Below are positions 1 to 8,071 of a stretch of 64,000 nt of DNA, in pieces; position 1 is the stretch's first letter; each line of letters opens with the position of its first letter. Under the pieces are notes generated by a model that was not told where the DNA came from, did no database searches, and worked only from the letters and a program-made list of their open reading frames with translations. The position numbers were made by a program, and so were the translations under genes. Source of the stretch: Butyrivibrio hungatei NK4A153 (GTDB lineage: Bacteria; Bacillota; Clostridia; Lachnospirales; Lachnospiraceae); assembly GCF_000424465.1 (NCBI RefSeq), contig NZ_AUJY01000002.1, positions 62,001 through 126,000 of the forward strand. Direction: 5' to 3'.

Positions 1-1
1 T

Positions 2-703
2 AAGCTGCAGGCTTCCCGCGTCGCCGTTTTCGGAATAGGCGGAGTCGGCGGTTATGTCGTGGAAGCTCTTGTAAGGAGTGGAGTAGGCGCCATTGATCTT
101 ATAGATGATGACAAGGTGTGCCTTACCAATATAAATCGTCAGATACTTGCAACAAGGAAAACAGTCGGAAAATATAAGGTAGACGTTGCGGAAGAGCGTA
201 TACATGAGATAAATCCCGACTGCGAAGTCAGAGGATACAAGACTTTTTTCCTTCCCGATACTCAGGATCAGTTTGATTTTACAGAATATGACTACGTTGT
301 CGATGCAATCGATACGGTTACAGGTAAGCTTGCAATAATAGAAAAAGCAAGAGACGCAGGCGTGCCCGTCATCTCATCAATGGGTGCCGGAAATAAAGTA
401 AATGCGGCAATGTTCGAGGTGGCTGACATATATGAAACCTCAATTTGTCCGCTTGCCAAGGTTATGAGACGTGAATGCAGGAAAAGAGGTATCGAATCTC
501 TTAAGGTAGTATATTCCAAGGAAAAGCCGATAAGACCGTATGAGGATATGTCGATAAGTTGCAGACAGCACTGCATCTGCCCTCCGGGAACAGCAAGAAA
601 ATGCACGGAGAGAAGAGATATCCCCGGATCGACTGCATTTGTTCCTTCAGTAGTGGGACTTATCATCGCAGGTGAGATAATCAATGACATCACAGGCAAA
701 TGA
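2..703 (+). CDS. tcdA: tRNA threonylcarbamoyladenosine dehydratase (TcdA/CsdL, ThiF-fold), 5'-truncated
   Basis: E1/ThiF-type enzyme that in this family cyclises N6-threonylcarbamoyladenosine at tRNA position 37 using ATP. The open frame runs off the window start, so the N-terminus is missing. The first visible residues hold the Rossmann nucleotide loop (VFGIGGVGGYVVE), followed by a DLIDDDKVCLTNINRQ segment with the conserved Asn/Arg and the C-terminal IPGSTAFVPSVVGLIIAGE block typical of TcdA rather than of MoeB or ThiF. Cysteines cluster near the C-terminus (SCRQHCICPPG). A strong terminator follows. The family call is firm; the true start lies outside the window. Confidence 0.9.
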   Translation, partial: KLQASRVAVFGIGGVGGYVVEALVRSGVGAIDLIDDDKVCLTNINRQILATRKTVGKYKVDVAEERIHEINPDCEVRGYKTFFLPDTQDQFDFTEYDYVVDAIDTVTGKLAIIEKARDAGVPVISSMGAGNKVNAAMFEVADIYETSICPLAKVMRRECRKRGIESLKVVYSKEKPIRPYEDMSISCRQHCICPPGTARKCTERRDIPGSTAFVPSVVGLIIAGEIINDITGK

Positions 704-763
704 TGCCATTTCGGGAATTTTTTAAAACCACATAAAAAGCACAAATTTATAAGTTAAATTATG

Positions 764-803
764 AACTGTAGTAGAAGAAAACAATTTCTACTACAGTTTT
801 TTT
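764..803 (+). terminator. Rho-independent terminator after tcdA
   Basis: A 13-bp perfect stem (764-776 with 786-798) with a short A-rich loop is followed by a run of T. The T-run leads directly into the tandem-hairpin repeat that starts at 804, an arrangement repeated at 19966-20093. Confidence 0.9.
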
Positions 804-895
804 GTGTAGAGCACTTAGCGAGGTATTTTACGAGCTTAGTGCGAACCACGCAAGTCAACTTGGCGAGGTTCTTTCGAGTCTAGTTGAGCTTGTTA
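804..895 (+). repeat. Tandem-hairpin element, copy A
   Basis: Two successive hairpins share one apical design, CGAGGT...CGAG closed by a short stem and a T-T mismatch. Hairpin 1 is 811-842 (GCACT/AGTGC outer stem, AGC/GCT inner stem). Hairpin 2 is 851-892 (CAAG and TCAACT pair with CTTG and AGTTGA around one bulged G). A second copy lies at 20004-20093. The copies differ by paired changes (AGC/GCT to AAC/GTT; TCAACT/AGTTGA to TTCATT/GGTGAA), so the structure is conserved and is probably made as RNA. No known family recognised. Confidence 0.7.
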
Positions 896-1037
896 TCGTA
901 GTGCGCTTATGAAAGGTGTGAAGCTTGATGAAAAGAAAATCGATGCAAAAGTTACGGGATCTGAAGTTGCCGTATTTGCAGACAGGGGAAGAACCGTCCC
1001 CTTGACACGCCAATGTTCAAGTGAATTAACAACTGTC
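896..1037. other. Non-coding spacer with a possible gene remnant
   Basis: A 58-codon reading frame could start at 909 and end at 1085, but it has no clear ribosome site, overlaps the nadA promoter, and its product (beginning MKGVKLDEKKID) matches no family I recognise. A GGGG...CCCC dyad sits at about 985-1001, of the sort seen in short dispersed repeats of Clostridia. Probably not a functional gene. Confidence 0.3.
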
Positions 1038-1067
1038 TTGTCAGTAGACTTTACATGTGGTAGACTT
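1038..1067 (+). promoter_or_regulatory. nad operon promoter with candidate NiaR operator
   Basis: TTGTCA (1038-1043) and TAGACT (1061-1066) are spaced by 17 bp. Two direct copies of GTAGACTT (1044-1051 and 1060-1067) overlap the spacer and the -10 box. Because the last gene of the operon encodes a NiaR-type repressor, these repeats are the natural operator candidate. The promoter and repeats are seen; the operator role is inferred. Confidence 0.55.
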
Positions 1068-1107
1068 GTGGAAACCAATGTATGACTCATAAAAGGGAGA
1101 GCTATGT

Positions 1108-2019
1108 ATGACAAGTAAAATAATTGAGGAAATTGAAAGGCTGAAGGAAGAGAAGGACGCAGTGATCCTTGCTCACTATTATGTTACTGACTGGGTGCAG
1201 GAAATTGCCGATTATGTCGGAGACAGCTATTATCTTGCAAAGGTGGCAGCAGGATTGGATAAAAAAACAATAGTTTTTGCGGGAGTAAGTTTCATGGGAG
1301 AATCGGCAAAAATTCTTAATCCCGATAAGACAGTGCTTATGCCTGATATGCAGGCGGACTGCCCGATGGCACATATGGCAGATGTTGAGCGCATCGAGCA
1401 GGTAAGAAAGAAGTATGATGATGTTGCGGTTGTATGTTATATCAACTCAGTTGCTGAGCTGAAGGTACACTCTGATGTGTGCGTGACTTCTTCAAATGCA
1501 ATGAAGATCGTAAAATCTCTTCCTAATAAGAATATCTTTTTTATCCCCGATGAAAATCTCGGAAGATATATCGCATCTAAGCTTCCGGAAAAGAATTTTA
1601 TATTTAATGACGGCTTTTGCCATGTACACAAAGGAATCACAGCCGAGAATCTAAAGGCGGCAAAAGAGGAGCATCCCGGTGCGGAAGTTCTTGCACATCC
1701 CGAGTGCACCTCTGCAGCGCTTGAGTATGCGGATTATATCGGAAGTACGGCTGGCATTATAGATTATGCCACGAAGTCCGACAGCAAAGAGTTCATCGTT
1801 GCAACAGAGCTCGGAGTGCTATATGAGTTGGAACTTAACAATCCCGGCAAAAAATTCTATTCGGCAGGAAGTACACAGACTTGTCCGAATATGAAGAAGG
1901 TAACTCTTGAGAAAGTAAGAGATTGCTTAAGAGACAACACGGGAGTGGTTGAAGTAAGTGATGATACGAGGGCGGCTGCGTTAAAGCCTCTTTCGAGAAT
2001 GTTGGAGCTGGCAAAATAA
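1108..2019 (+). CDS. nadA: Quinolinate synthase NadA
   Basis: Cytoplasmic [4Fe-4S] enzyme that condenses iminoaspartate with dihydroxyacetone phosphate to quinolinate, the second step of de novo NAD synthesis. The 303-residue product has the family N-terminus (VILAHYY, His23), IADYVGDSYYLA, Cys85 in DCPMAHM, HPEC (Cys200) and QTCPNM (Cys259); conserved cysteines of this kind bind the cluster. The start is set by a GGGAG site at 1095-1099. It shares one base with nadB (TAATG), so the two are translationally coupled. Confidence 0.97.
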   Translation: MTSKIIEEIERLKEEKDAVILAHYYVTDWVQEIADYVGDSYYLAKVAAGLDKKTIVFAGVSFMGESAKILNPDKTVLMPDMQADCPMAHMADVERIEQVRKKYDDVAVVCYINSVAELKVHSDVCVTSSNAMKIVKSLPNKNIFFIPDENLGRYIASKLPEKNFIFNDGFCHVHKGITAENLKAAKEEHPGAEVLAHPECTSAALEYADYIGSTAGIIDYATKSDSKEFIVATELGVLYELELNNPGKKFYSAGSTQTCPNMKKVTLEKVRDCLRDNTGVVEVSDDTRAAALKPLSRMLELAK

Positions 2020-3329
2020 TGGAAAAAAAATATGATGTTGTAATAGTAGGTACAGGTGCTGCGGGACTTTTCTGTGCACTTAGTCTTCCGCAGGATAAAA
2101 AGATCCTTTGCATTTCAAAAGATGCACTTGACGGAAGCGACAGCTTTTTGGCTCAGGGCGGAATCTGCATGTTAAGAGACGATAACGACTATGACTCTTA
2201 TTTCGAGGATACCATGAGAGCGGGACACTACGAGAACCGCAAAGAATCCGTTGAGATCATGATAAAGAGCTCTCAGCAGATAATTCACGATCTTGAGGGC
2301 TATGGAGTGGAATTTGAGAAAAAGGATGGGCAATTTGTATTTACAAAGGAAGGTGCTCATTCAGACAATAGAATTCTTTTTCATGCTGATGTCACAGGAA
2401 GAGAGATTACAAGTAAACTGTTGGCAAGAGCGCAGGAGAGAGAGAACATCACATTGATCGACTATACTACAATGGTGGATTGGGTATGCAAAGACAATGT
2501 ATGTTATGGTATTGTAGTTGCGGATGAGAACGGTAAAGCAGAAGCTATCGAAGCGGATGTGACGGTTCTTGCCTGCGGAGGATTGGGCGGTGTTTACAAG
2601 CATTCAACCAATTACCGTCATATATCGGGAGATGCACTTGCGCTTTCTTTGTATCACAATGTGCGACTTGAGAACTGCGATTATGTGCAGATTCATCCGA
2701 CTACTCTTTTTACAAAGCAAAGTGGCAGAAGTTTTCTTATCTCAGAGTCTGTAAGAGGCGAAGGCGCGGTGCTTCGTGATAAGAACGGCGAGCGCTTTAC
2801 AGATGAGCTTCAGCCGAGAGATGTGGTCAGCAATGCGATATTTGCCAAGATGAAAGAGCAGGGAACAGAGCATGTGTGGCTTGATTTTTCTCCGATTCCC
2901 AAAGAAAAGATTTTAAGTCACTTTCCAAATATATATAAGCACTGTGCCGAAGCGGGATTTAATCCATTGGAGACTTGGGTTCCCGTTGTGCCCGCACAGC
3001 ACTATTTCATGGGTGGAATATATGTGGACAAGGATTCCAAGACCACTATGGAGCAGCTTTATGCAATCGGAGAGACAAGCTGTAACGGTGTACACGGAAG
3101 AAATCGTCTTGCAAGCAATTCTCTTTTGGAGAGTCTTGTTTTCGCAAAACGTGCGGCAGCAGATATTATGACAGTACCGGAATTTAAAAAGACAGAGGAT
3201 TTTGATAATCTGGTTAATCTTGATGATTATGAGGATCTTCAGGGAATTATGGAAAAATATCACAAGATGGTGGTAAAAGAAATAAAAGAAGAAGCCAGAT
3301 TACGAGCTTTAAAAGAGGAGGCTGTATAA
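2019..3329 (+). CDS. nadB: L-aspartate oxidase NadB, short form
   Basis: FAD enzyme that oxidises L-aspartate to iminoaspartate for NadA. The N-terminus carries the dinucleotide loop VIVGTGAAGLFCALS, then SFLAQGGI, TGREI, HPTTL, the RGEGAVLRDKNGERF segment and DVVSNAIF, all characteristic of the succinate dehydrogenase/aspartate oxidase flavoprotein fold. At 436 residues it is about 100 shorter than the enterobacterial enzyme: the C-terminal helical bundle is largely missing and ends in a charged helix. Second gene of the nad operon, overlapping nadA by one base. Confidence 0.95.
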   Translation: MEKKYDVVIVGTGAAGLFCALSLPQDKKILCISKDALDGSDSFLAQGGICMLRDDNDYDSYFEDTMRAGHYENRKESVEIMIKSSQQIIHDLEGYGVEFEKKDGQFVFTKEGAHSDNRILFHADVTGREITSKLLARAQERENITLIDYTTMVDWVCKDNVCYGIVVADENGKAEAIEADVTVLACGGLGGVYKHSTNYRHISGDALALSLYHNVRLENCDYVQIHPTTLFTKQSGRSFLISESVRGEGAVLRDKNGERFTDELQPRDVVSNAIFAKMKEQGTEHVWLDFSPIPKEKILSHFPNIYKHCAEAGFNPLETWVPVVPAQHYFMGGIYVDKDSKTTMEQLYAIGETSCNGVHGRNRLASNSLLESLVFAKRAAADIMTVPEFKKTEDFDNLVNLDDYEDLQGIMEKYHKMVVKEIKEEARLRALKEEAV

Positions 3330-3331
3330 AA

Positions 3332-4183
3332 ATGAACGATATTACCATGAAGTTAAATGCTGATGAGCTGATAAGGATGGCTCTCAGAGAAGATATATCA
3401 AGTGAGGATGTAAGTACAAACGCTGTTATGCCAAAGGCGCAGGACGGTGAAGTTGAGCTTATCAGTAAGCAGGACGGAATCATCTGCGGTATGGATGTTT
3501 ACGAGAGAGTATTTAAAATTCTTGATGACAGCGTTGTTGTGGAAAAATATGTCGAAGACGGCGATGAAGTCAAAAAAGGTCAGCTTATGGCAAAGGTAAA
3601 AGGCGACGTAAGAGTTCTTTTATCAGGTGAGAGAGTTGCGCTTAATTATCTTCAGAGAATGAGCGGAATTGCTACATATACACATCAGGTTGCAGCTCTT
3701 CTTGAAGGCAGCAAGACAGTTCTTCTTGATACCAGAAAGACTACGCCCAATATGCGAATCTTTGAGAAGTACGCGGTAAAATGCGGCGGCGGTCAGAATC
3801 ACAGATACAATCTTTCTGACGGAATTCTTTTAAAAGACAATCATATCGGTGCGGCAGGTTCTGTAACAAAGGCTATACAGCTTGCTAAGGAATATGCTCC
3901 TTTTGTAAGAAAGATTGAAATTGAGACAGAGACACTTGATCAGGTAAAAGAGGCGGTAGAAGCAGGCGCAGACATCATCATGCTTGATAACATGGATCCT
4001 GCTACAATGAAAGAGGCCGTTAAGATCATTGACGGACGTGCAAAAACAGAGTGTTCCGGAAATGTTACAAAAGAAAACATTTTAAATATTATCGATAGTG
4101 GAGTAGACTATGTATCAAGTGGTGCTCTTACTTATGCGGCACCGATCTTGGATATTTCAATGAAGAACTTGCACGTAATATAG
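3332..4183 (+). CDS. nadC: Nicotinate-nucleotide pyrophosphorylase (carboxylating) NadC
   Basis: Converts quinolinate and PRPP to nicotinate mononucleotide, CO2 and PPi, completing the de novo branch. The 283-residue product shows the family landmarks LREDISSEDVSTNAV, GERVALNYLQRMSGIAT, DTRKTTPNMR, the Gly/His segment CGGGQNHRYNLSD, LLKDNHI, and the barrel end ECSGNVTKENI...GVDYVSSGALT. A GAGGAG ribosome site lies inside the end of nadB; the genes are two bases apart. Standard length. Confidence 0.97.
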   Translation: MNDITMKLNADELIRMALREDISSEDVSTNAVMPKAQDGEVELISKQDGIICGMDVYERVFKILDDSVVVEKYVEDGDEVKKGQLMAKVKGDVRVLLSGERVALNYLQRMSGIATYTHQVAALLEGSKTVLLDTRKTTPNMRIFEKYAVKCGGGQNHRYNLSDGILLKDNHIGAAGSVTKAIQLAKEYAPFVRKIEIETETLDQVKEAVEAGADIIMLDNMDPATMKEAVKIIDGRAKTECSGNVTKENILNIIDSGVDYVSSGALTYAAPILDISMKNLHVI

Positions 4184-4191
4184 GAGGGCAT

Positions 4192-4725
4192 ATGGATGGA
4201 CAGGCCAGAAGAAATAAGATAATTGAGATTGTAAAAAAATCTGACAAGCCTGTGTCCGGTACATTTTTGGCTGAACAGTTGGAAGTCAGCCGCCAGGTGG
4301 TGGTCACGGATATTGCACTTATCAGGGCAAACGGTGTAAATATTATATCCACTAATCGAGGGTATATCATTAATTCAGATAGCAGATGTGAAAGGATAAT
4401 AAAGAGCCGGCACACAGATGAGCAGATTCTGGATGAGTTGTTTACGATAGTTGATAACGGAGGATGTGCAGAGAGCACTATAATAAATCACAGATATTAT
4501 AACAGGCTGGAGGCACCACTCAATGTCAGTTCGCGCCGTGAGGCAAAAAAATTTATGGAAGCGATTGAATCCGGTAAATCTAAAACGTTAAGCTCTGCAA
4601 CAAGTGGATATCATTATCACGTAATAAGCGCAGATGATGAAGCTACGCTTGATATAATCGAAGAAGAGCTGAAGGCCAAGGGATACTGGTTACCGCTTGA
4701 TGATTGGATCTCAAAAAATAAGTAA
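4192..4725 (+). CDS. niaR: NiaR-type transcriptional repressor (HTH_11 plus 3H domain)
   Basis: Nicotinic-acid-responsive repressor of NAD synthesis and niacin salvage in Firmicutes. Residues 1-60 form a winged helix (RRNKIIEIVKKSDKPVSGTFLAEQLEVSRQVVVTDI read in parts), followed by a 3H domain whose histidines are visible at KSRHTDE, INHRYY and GYHYHVIS; these bind metal and effector in the family. An AGGAGGG site overlaps the end of nadC. Its place at the end of nadABC fits autoregulation through the GTAGACTT repeats upstream of nadA. Confidence 0.92.
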   Translation: MDGQARRNKIIEIVKKSDKPVSGTFLAEQLEVSRQVVVTDIALIRANGVNIISTNRGYIINSDSRCERIIKSRHTDEQILDELFTIVDNGGCAESTIINHRYYNRLEAPLNVSSRREAKKFMEAIESGKSKTLSSATSGYHYHVISADDEATLDIIEEELKAKGYWLPLDDWISKNK

Positions 4726-4730
4726 GTATG

Positions 4731-4758
4731 GGAAACGCTGCGAGGCGTTTCCTTTTTT
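4731..4758 (+). terminator. Terminator of the nadABC-niaR operon
   Basis: Eight-bp stem GGAAACGC/GCGTTTCC with a six-base loop and six T residues, directly after the niaR stop codon. Confidence 0.92.
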
Positions 4759-5021
4759 GTTGCATATTGTGCGACACATCAGAGCCTATATTGGTTGATT
4801 TCATAAAAGGTTAATGGTAAAGTAATATTTGTAACAAATATATTAATAGTTGGTGTCGAGTTAATTATGAGAGAAACTTGAGTATTTAGACGTTGGGGGT
4901 ATATTTACTGAAAAAGTTTATTTTTTGAGGCATTTTGATTTACGAAAAATTGTTAAATGCCCGTTAGCAATGTCTCTTATAAAATGTATGACACTACCTA
5001 CATTGCTATTGGGGGTACAAT
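4759..5021. other. AT-rich upstream region of the secreted HExxH protein
   Basis: No reading frame is supported here. It must carry the promoter of the next gene; TATAAA at 4978-4983 is a possible -10 box, but no convincing -35 element is at the right distance. The leader just before the start has a GGGGG-type ribosome site. Confidence 0.4.
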
Positions 5022-7184
5022 ATGAACAAAAAAACCTTATTATCTACTTTTACGGCAGTCGGAATGGCTGCGGTGCTGGCAATTTCGCCGGTTCAAAGTA
5101 TTGATATAGAAGCAGCACCGGTTAACACTATCTCAACAACACCTGTCGCTTCTTCAAATATTGTCGATCTTACAAGAAATGACGCTTACAAAGTACGTGA
5201 TGCTTTTTATTCACTTTCTGACAACAGCGTAAACCGTATGGCTTCTGAGCATTTCCAGATCATATGGGGAAAAAGCAACTCAACTAATATTAGAATTGAT
5301 GAGGAATTCATCAAGGGAAATCTGACAAATCTTGAAAACATCTACGCCTTTTATACTCAGGAACTTAAGATGAAAGATATCGGAGTATCGGGCAATTCAA
5401 AATTCAAGACTAACGTATATATTTCAAATACAGGACTTAGAGCCTTTGAAGATAACTGGGCATATATGAACACCGACAGAGAGGGTTTTGGATTCCTTTT
5501 TGTTGCACCGGGAGCAATGGTAGTATCCGATCCTAATCCAAGCTGGGTACTTCCTCATGAGCTTGCACATGTGTTTACTTACTATCAGGGCGGAACAATC
5601 GACTATCCTTGGTACGAGTCAACAGCTAACTGGTTCAGAGATCAGTTCCTCGGAAGTGAATATTATTGCTATCATGGTAAGAAGTTTGGACCTTATTCGG
5701 ATTTCTTTTCACCATATTTGATAAATGCGGATTACTATGTGCCTCATATGCTCAACTGGTATGACACATGGCCAATCTTCCTTTATATTTCAGAGAACCC
5801 TGATAACATCCAGGGACTTGGAATGGATCTTATTCATAAGATCTTGGAAAACAAGCAGAAAGACGATTCCATGTATGCAACAATCGAGAGACTTTCAGGA
5901 GTGCCAATCAAGACAATCCTCGGCGGAATGTCAAAGAGACTTGCAACTATGGATTTCAGCAGACAGAAGTTCTATCTTGAGCATCTCAACAATGAGACTT
6001 TGAGAGAACCCGGAAATCGTGAGAAGATCTATACAACTCTTGAAAGAGCAGATGCACAGGGCTACCAGGCAGTTCCTGCAAACAAGGCTCCTATGCAGAC
6101 CGGATTTAATGTAATCCCTCTTAATGTTGATCTTAAGAAGGGCGGAATCTCTGCAGACTTCGTTAACACATCAGGAGTACAGGGCTCTGATTTCAGAGTA
6201 ACATTGGTTACAAATACAGCTGACAACAAGACTCGTTATTCAGAGACTTTCAGCAGCGGAAAAGGAACAATCGCACTTCATGGCGATGAGACGGCGGCTT
6301 ATCTTGTAGTTTGTGCAACACCCGACAGACTTAAGGGATATCACACAGACTGGAACTCAAAGACAACTGAGAGCGATACAAGATTTACATATAAAGTTAA
6401 GATATCAAGCGTTGACGGTACACCTACACCTGCTCAGGAAGAGAAAAAAGAAGATGTAACACCCGAACCTGAGAAGAAGGAAGATACTTCAGCGGTAACA
6501 CCTGAACCTGACAAGAAGACTGATGAGACACCTTCAGAGTCCGAGAAGGTTACCGAGAATAAGGATAATGACAAAAAAGAAGATGCTAATAAGGATGATG
6601 CCAATAAAGAGAATTCAAATAAGGACAACGGAAATAAAGAAACATCGACTGATTCTCAAAAGGTAACCGATAACAAGGATAACGCAAATAAGAATGCAAC
6701 TGACAGTGCTTCAAACGGAAATACTGCTCAGCCTACAGACACATCTGACAAGAAAGATGATGTGATCAGCTCAGGAGTTTCAACCGATACAAATTATCGT
6801 GGTGATGAAAACAATAACAAGGACAATAATACATCATCCGATAATAACAACAATAATAGCAGCAATGACAACAGTGGCAATAACGGCTTAGACAGTAATA
6901 ACGGAAACAACGGTAATTGGCCGTTCGGAATAACAGAAGGTAATTGCAATAACGGAACATGGCCGACAGATACATCCTGTGGTGGTGACAGTACAGGATA
7001 CAAGCCTTCACCGATAGGACCCGGATATACAAACGGAAATACATGCGGCAACACTCAGGGATTTGATACAAGCACGCAGGGAACCGATACAGTAGATTTT
7101 GACTACATGTTTGAGGAAGAAGATTCCGGAAGTTCGATCTGGAAGATAATAGGAGCAATAATAAAGAGATTCTTCGGATTTTGA
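5022..7184 (+). CDS. Secreted HExxH metallopeptidase-like protein with long low-complexity tail
   Basis: Exported protein of 720 residues. Residues 1-32 are a signal peptide with Ala-rich end. The N-terminal domain (about 70-330) contains HELAH at 179-183 and a downstream Glu199 in YESTANW, the pattern of a zinc metallopeptidase; it resembles the DUF6055-type domain as I remember it. A beta-rich domain follows (about 360-465), then about 200 residues of Pro/Glu/Lys and Asp/Asn repeats, a Cys-containing Gly/Asn segment, and a C-terminal amphipathic helix (SSIWKIIGAIIKRFFGF) that might bind membrane or wall. Substrate unknown. Monocistronic with its own terminator. Confidence 0.75.
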   Translation: MNKKTLLSTFTAVGMAAVLAISPVQSIDIEAAPVNTISTTPVASSNIVDLTRNDAYKVRDAFYSLSDNSVNRMASEHFQIIWGKSNSTNIRIDEEFIKGNLTNLENIYAFYTQELKMKDIGVSGNSKFKTNVYISNTGLRAFEDNWAYMNTDREGFGFLFVAPGAMVVSDPNPSWVLPHELAHVFTYYQGGTIDYPWYESTANWFRDQFLGSEYYCYHGKKFGPYSDFFSPYLINADYYVPHMLNWYDTWPIFLYISENPDNIQGLGMDLIHKILENKQKDDSMYATIERLSGVPIKTILGGMSKRLATMDFSRQKFYLEHLNNETLREPGNREKIYTTLERADAQGYQAVPANKAPMQTGFNVIPLNVDLKKGGISADFVNTSGVQGSDFRVTLVTNTADNKTRYSETFSSGKGTIALHGDETAAYLVVCATPDRLKGYHTDWNSKTTESDTRFTYKVKISSVDGTPTPAQEEKKEDVTPEPEKKEDTSAVTPEPDKKTDETPSESEKVTENKDNDKKEDANKDDANKENSNKDNGNKETSTDSQKVTDNKDNANKNATDSASNGNTAQPTDTSDKKDDVISSGVSTDTNYRGDENNNKDNNTSSDNNNNNSSNDNSGNNGLDSNNGNNGNWPFGITEGNCNNGTWPTDTSCGGDSTGYKPSPIGPGYTNGNTCGNTQGFDTSTQGTDTVDFDYMFEEEDSGSSIWKIIGAIIKRFFGF

Positions 7185-7207
7185 TAAATAAATACTGAAA
7201 TATGATT

Positions 7208-7251
7208 AAAAGACCTTATCAGGCTGGTATACAGTTTGATGAGGCCTTTTT
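7208..7251 (+). terminator. Terminator after the HExxH protein gene
   Basis: A 14-position stem (7208-7221 with 7237-7250), with one A-C mismatch and one G-T pair, precedes a T run. Confidence 0.8.
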
Positions 7252-7377
7252 ACAAAAAAACGTTTATAATATATGTATATATCGAATAGATATGTATGGC
7301 TATTTTTTTATAAAGAATGTAGTATAAAAAGAAAGAGAGAACATATAGGACTTTGCAGGAAGGGAGAAGGATACTAC

Positions 7378-8058
7378 ATGAATGAAATGACAAGCACCCA
7401 AAAAAAGCTTAGCTGTGTTTTAAAGGTGATCGTAATATTGTCTGCGTTTATCGGAACCGGCATAAGTGCTTACGGAGACAGAAATGTATTCTTTTGCGGC
7501 CTCAATATCTTTATGTATTTCACCAATCAATCAAATATTGTGATAGCGGTTATATGCGCTGTGGGCTTATACTTGATCGTGAAAAACAAAAAGATAAGCG
7601 AATTACATTACATTGTGAAGTATGTGGGAACTGTTGCCATTACACTCACAGGCGTTGTATTTATTGCGGTACTTGCGCCGGCCTCGGGACCGGAAGCATG
7701 GGATCTGCATAACGTGCTTGCGCATATTGTTGTTCCGATAGCGTCCATTGCAGATTTCTTTGTTATCATCCCCGGAGTAAAGTTCAAAAAGAAGGATGTC
7801 CTTTACGTGATCATTCCGCCGCTTATATATGTGATATATGCCGGAATAGGCTATGTCAGAGGTTGGGATTTCTATGAAGGAAATACATACCCATACTTTT
7901 TCCTAAATTGGGGAAGTCCTGCCGGAGCGTTTGGATTTATAAAAGAGTCACCTTTTATGGGATGTGTATGGTGGATATTGGCATTGCTTATTTTCCTTAT
8001 CATCATGGGATATGTGTATCTGGTGATAGTGGATCATATGGGAAAAAAGAGTAAGTAA
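7378..8058 (+). CDS. Pr6Pr-family integral membrane protein
   Basis: A 226-residue protein with about six membrane helices. The NIFMYFTNQSNIVIAVI segment, an APASGPEAWDLHNVLAHIVVP block and a conserved IIPPLIYVIYAGIGY helix are typical of the Pr6Pr family, whose function is unknown. ATG 7378 is chosen over an upstream start at 7273 because of the GGGAGAAGG site just before it. A deleted paralogue of this gene lies at 12131-12301. It converges on cbiL with only 13 bp between. Confidence 0.8.
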   Translation: MNEMTSTQKKLSCVLKVIVILSAFIGTGISAYGDRNVFFCGLNIFMYFTNQSNIVIAVICAVGLYLIVKNKKISELHYIVKYVGTVAITLTGVVFIAVLAPASGPEAWDLHNVLAHIVVPIASIADFFVIIPGVKFKKKDVLYVIIPPLIYVIYAGIGYVRGWDFYEGNTYPYFFLNWGSPAGAFGFIKESPFMGCVWWILALLIFLIIMGYVYLVIVDHMGKKSK

Positions 8059-8071
8059 TCCTAAATTATAA

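Noticed and set aside
909..1085. A 58-codon open frame upstream of nadA as a real gene.
   Set aside because: No ribosome site, overlap with the nadA promoter and repeats, and no recognisable product.
6766..7158. Long reverse-strand frames in the repetitive tail of the secreted HExxH protein.
   Set aside because: They mirror the low-complexity Asn/Asp codons of the forward gene and lack ribosome sites.
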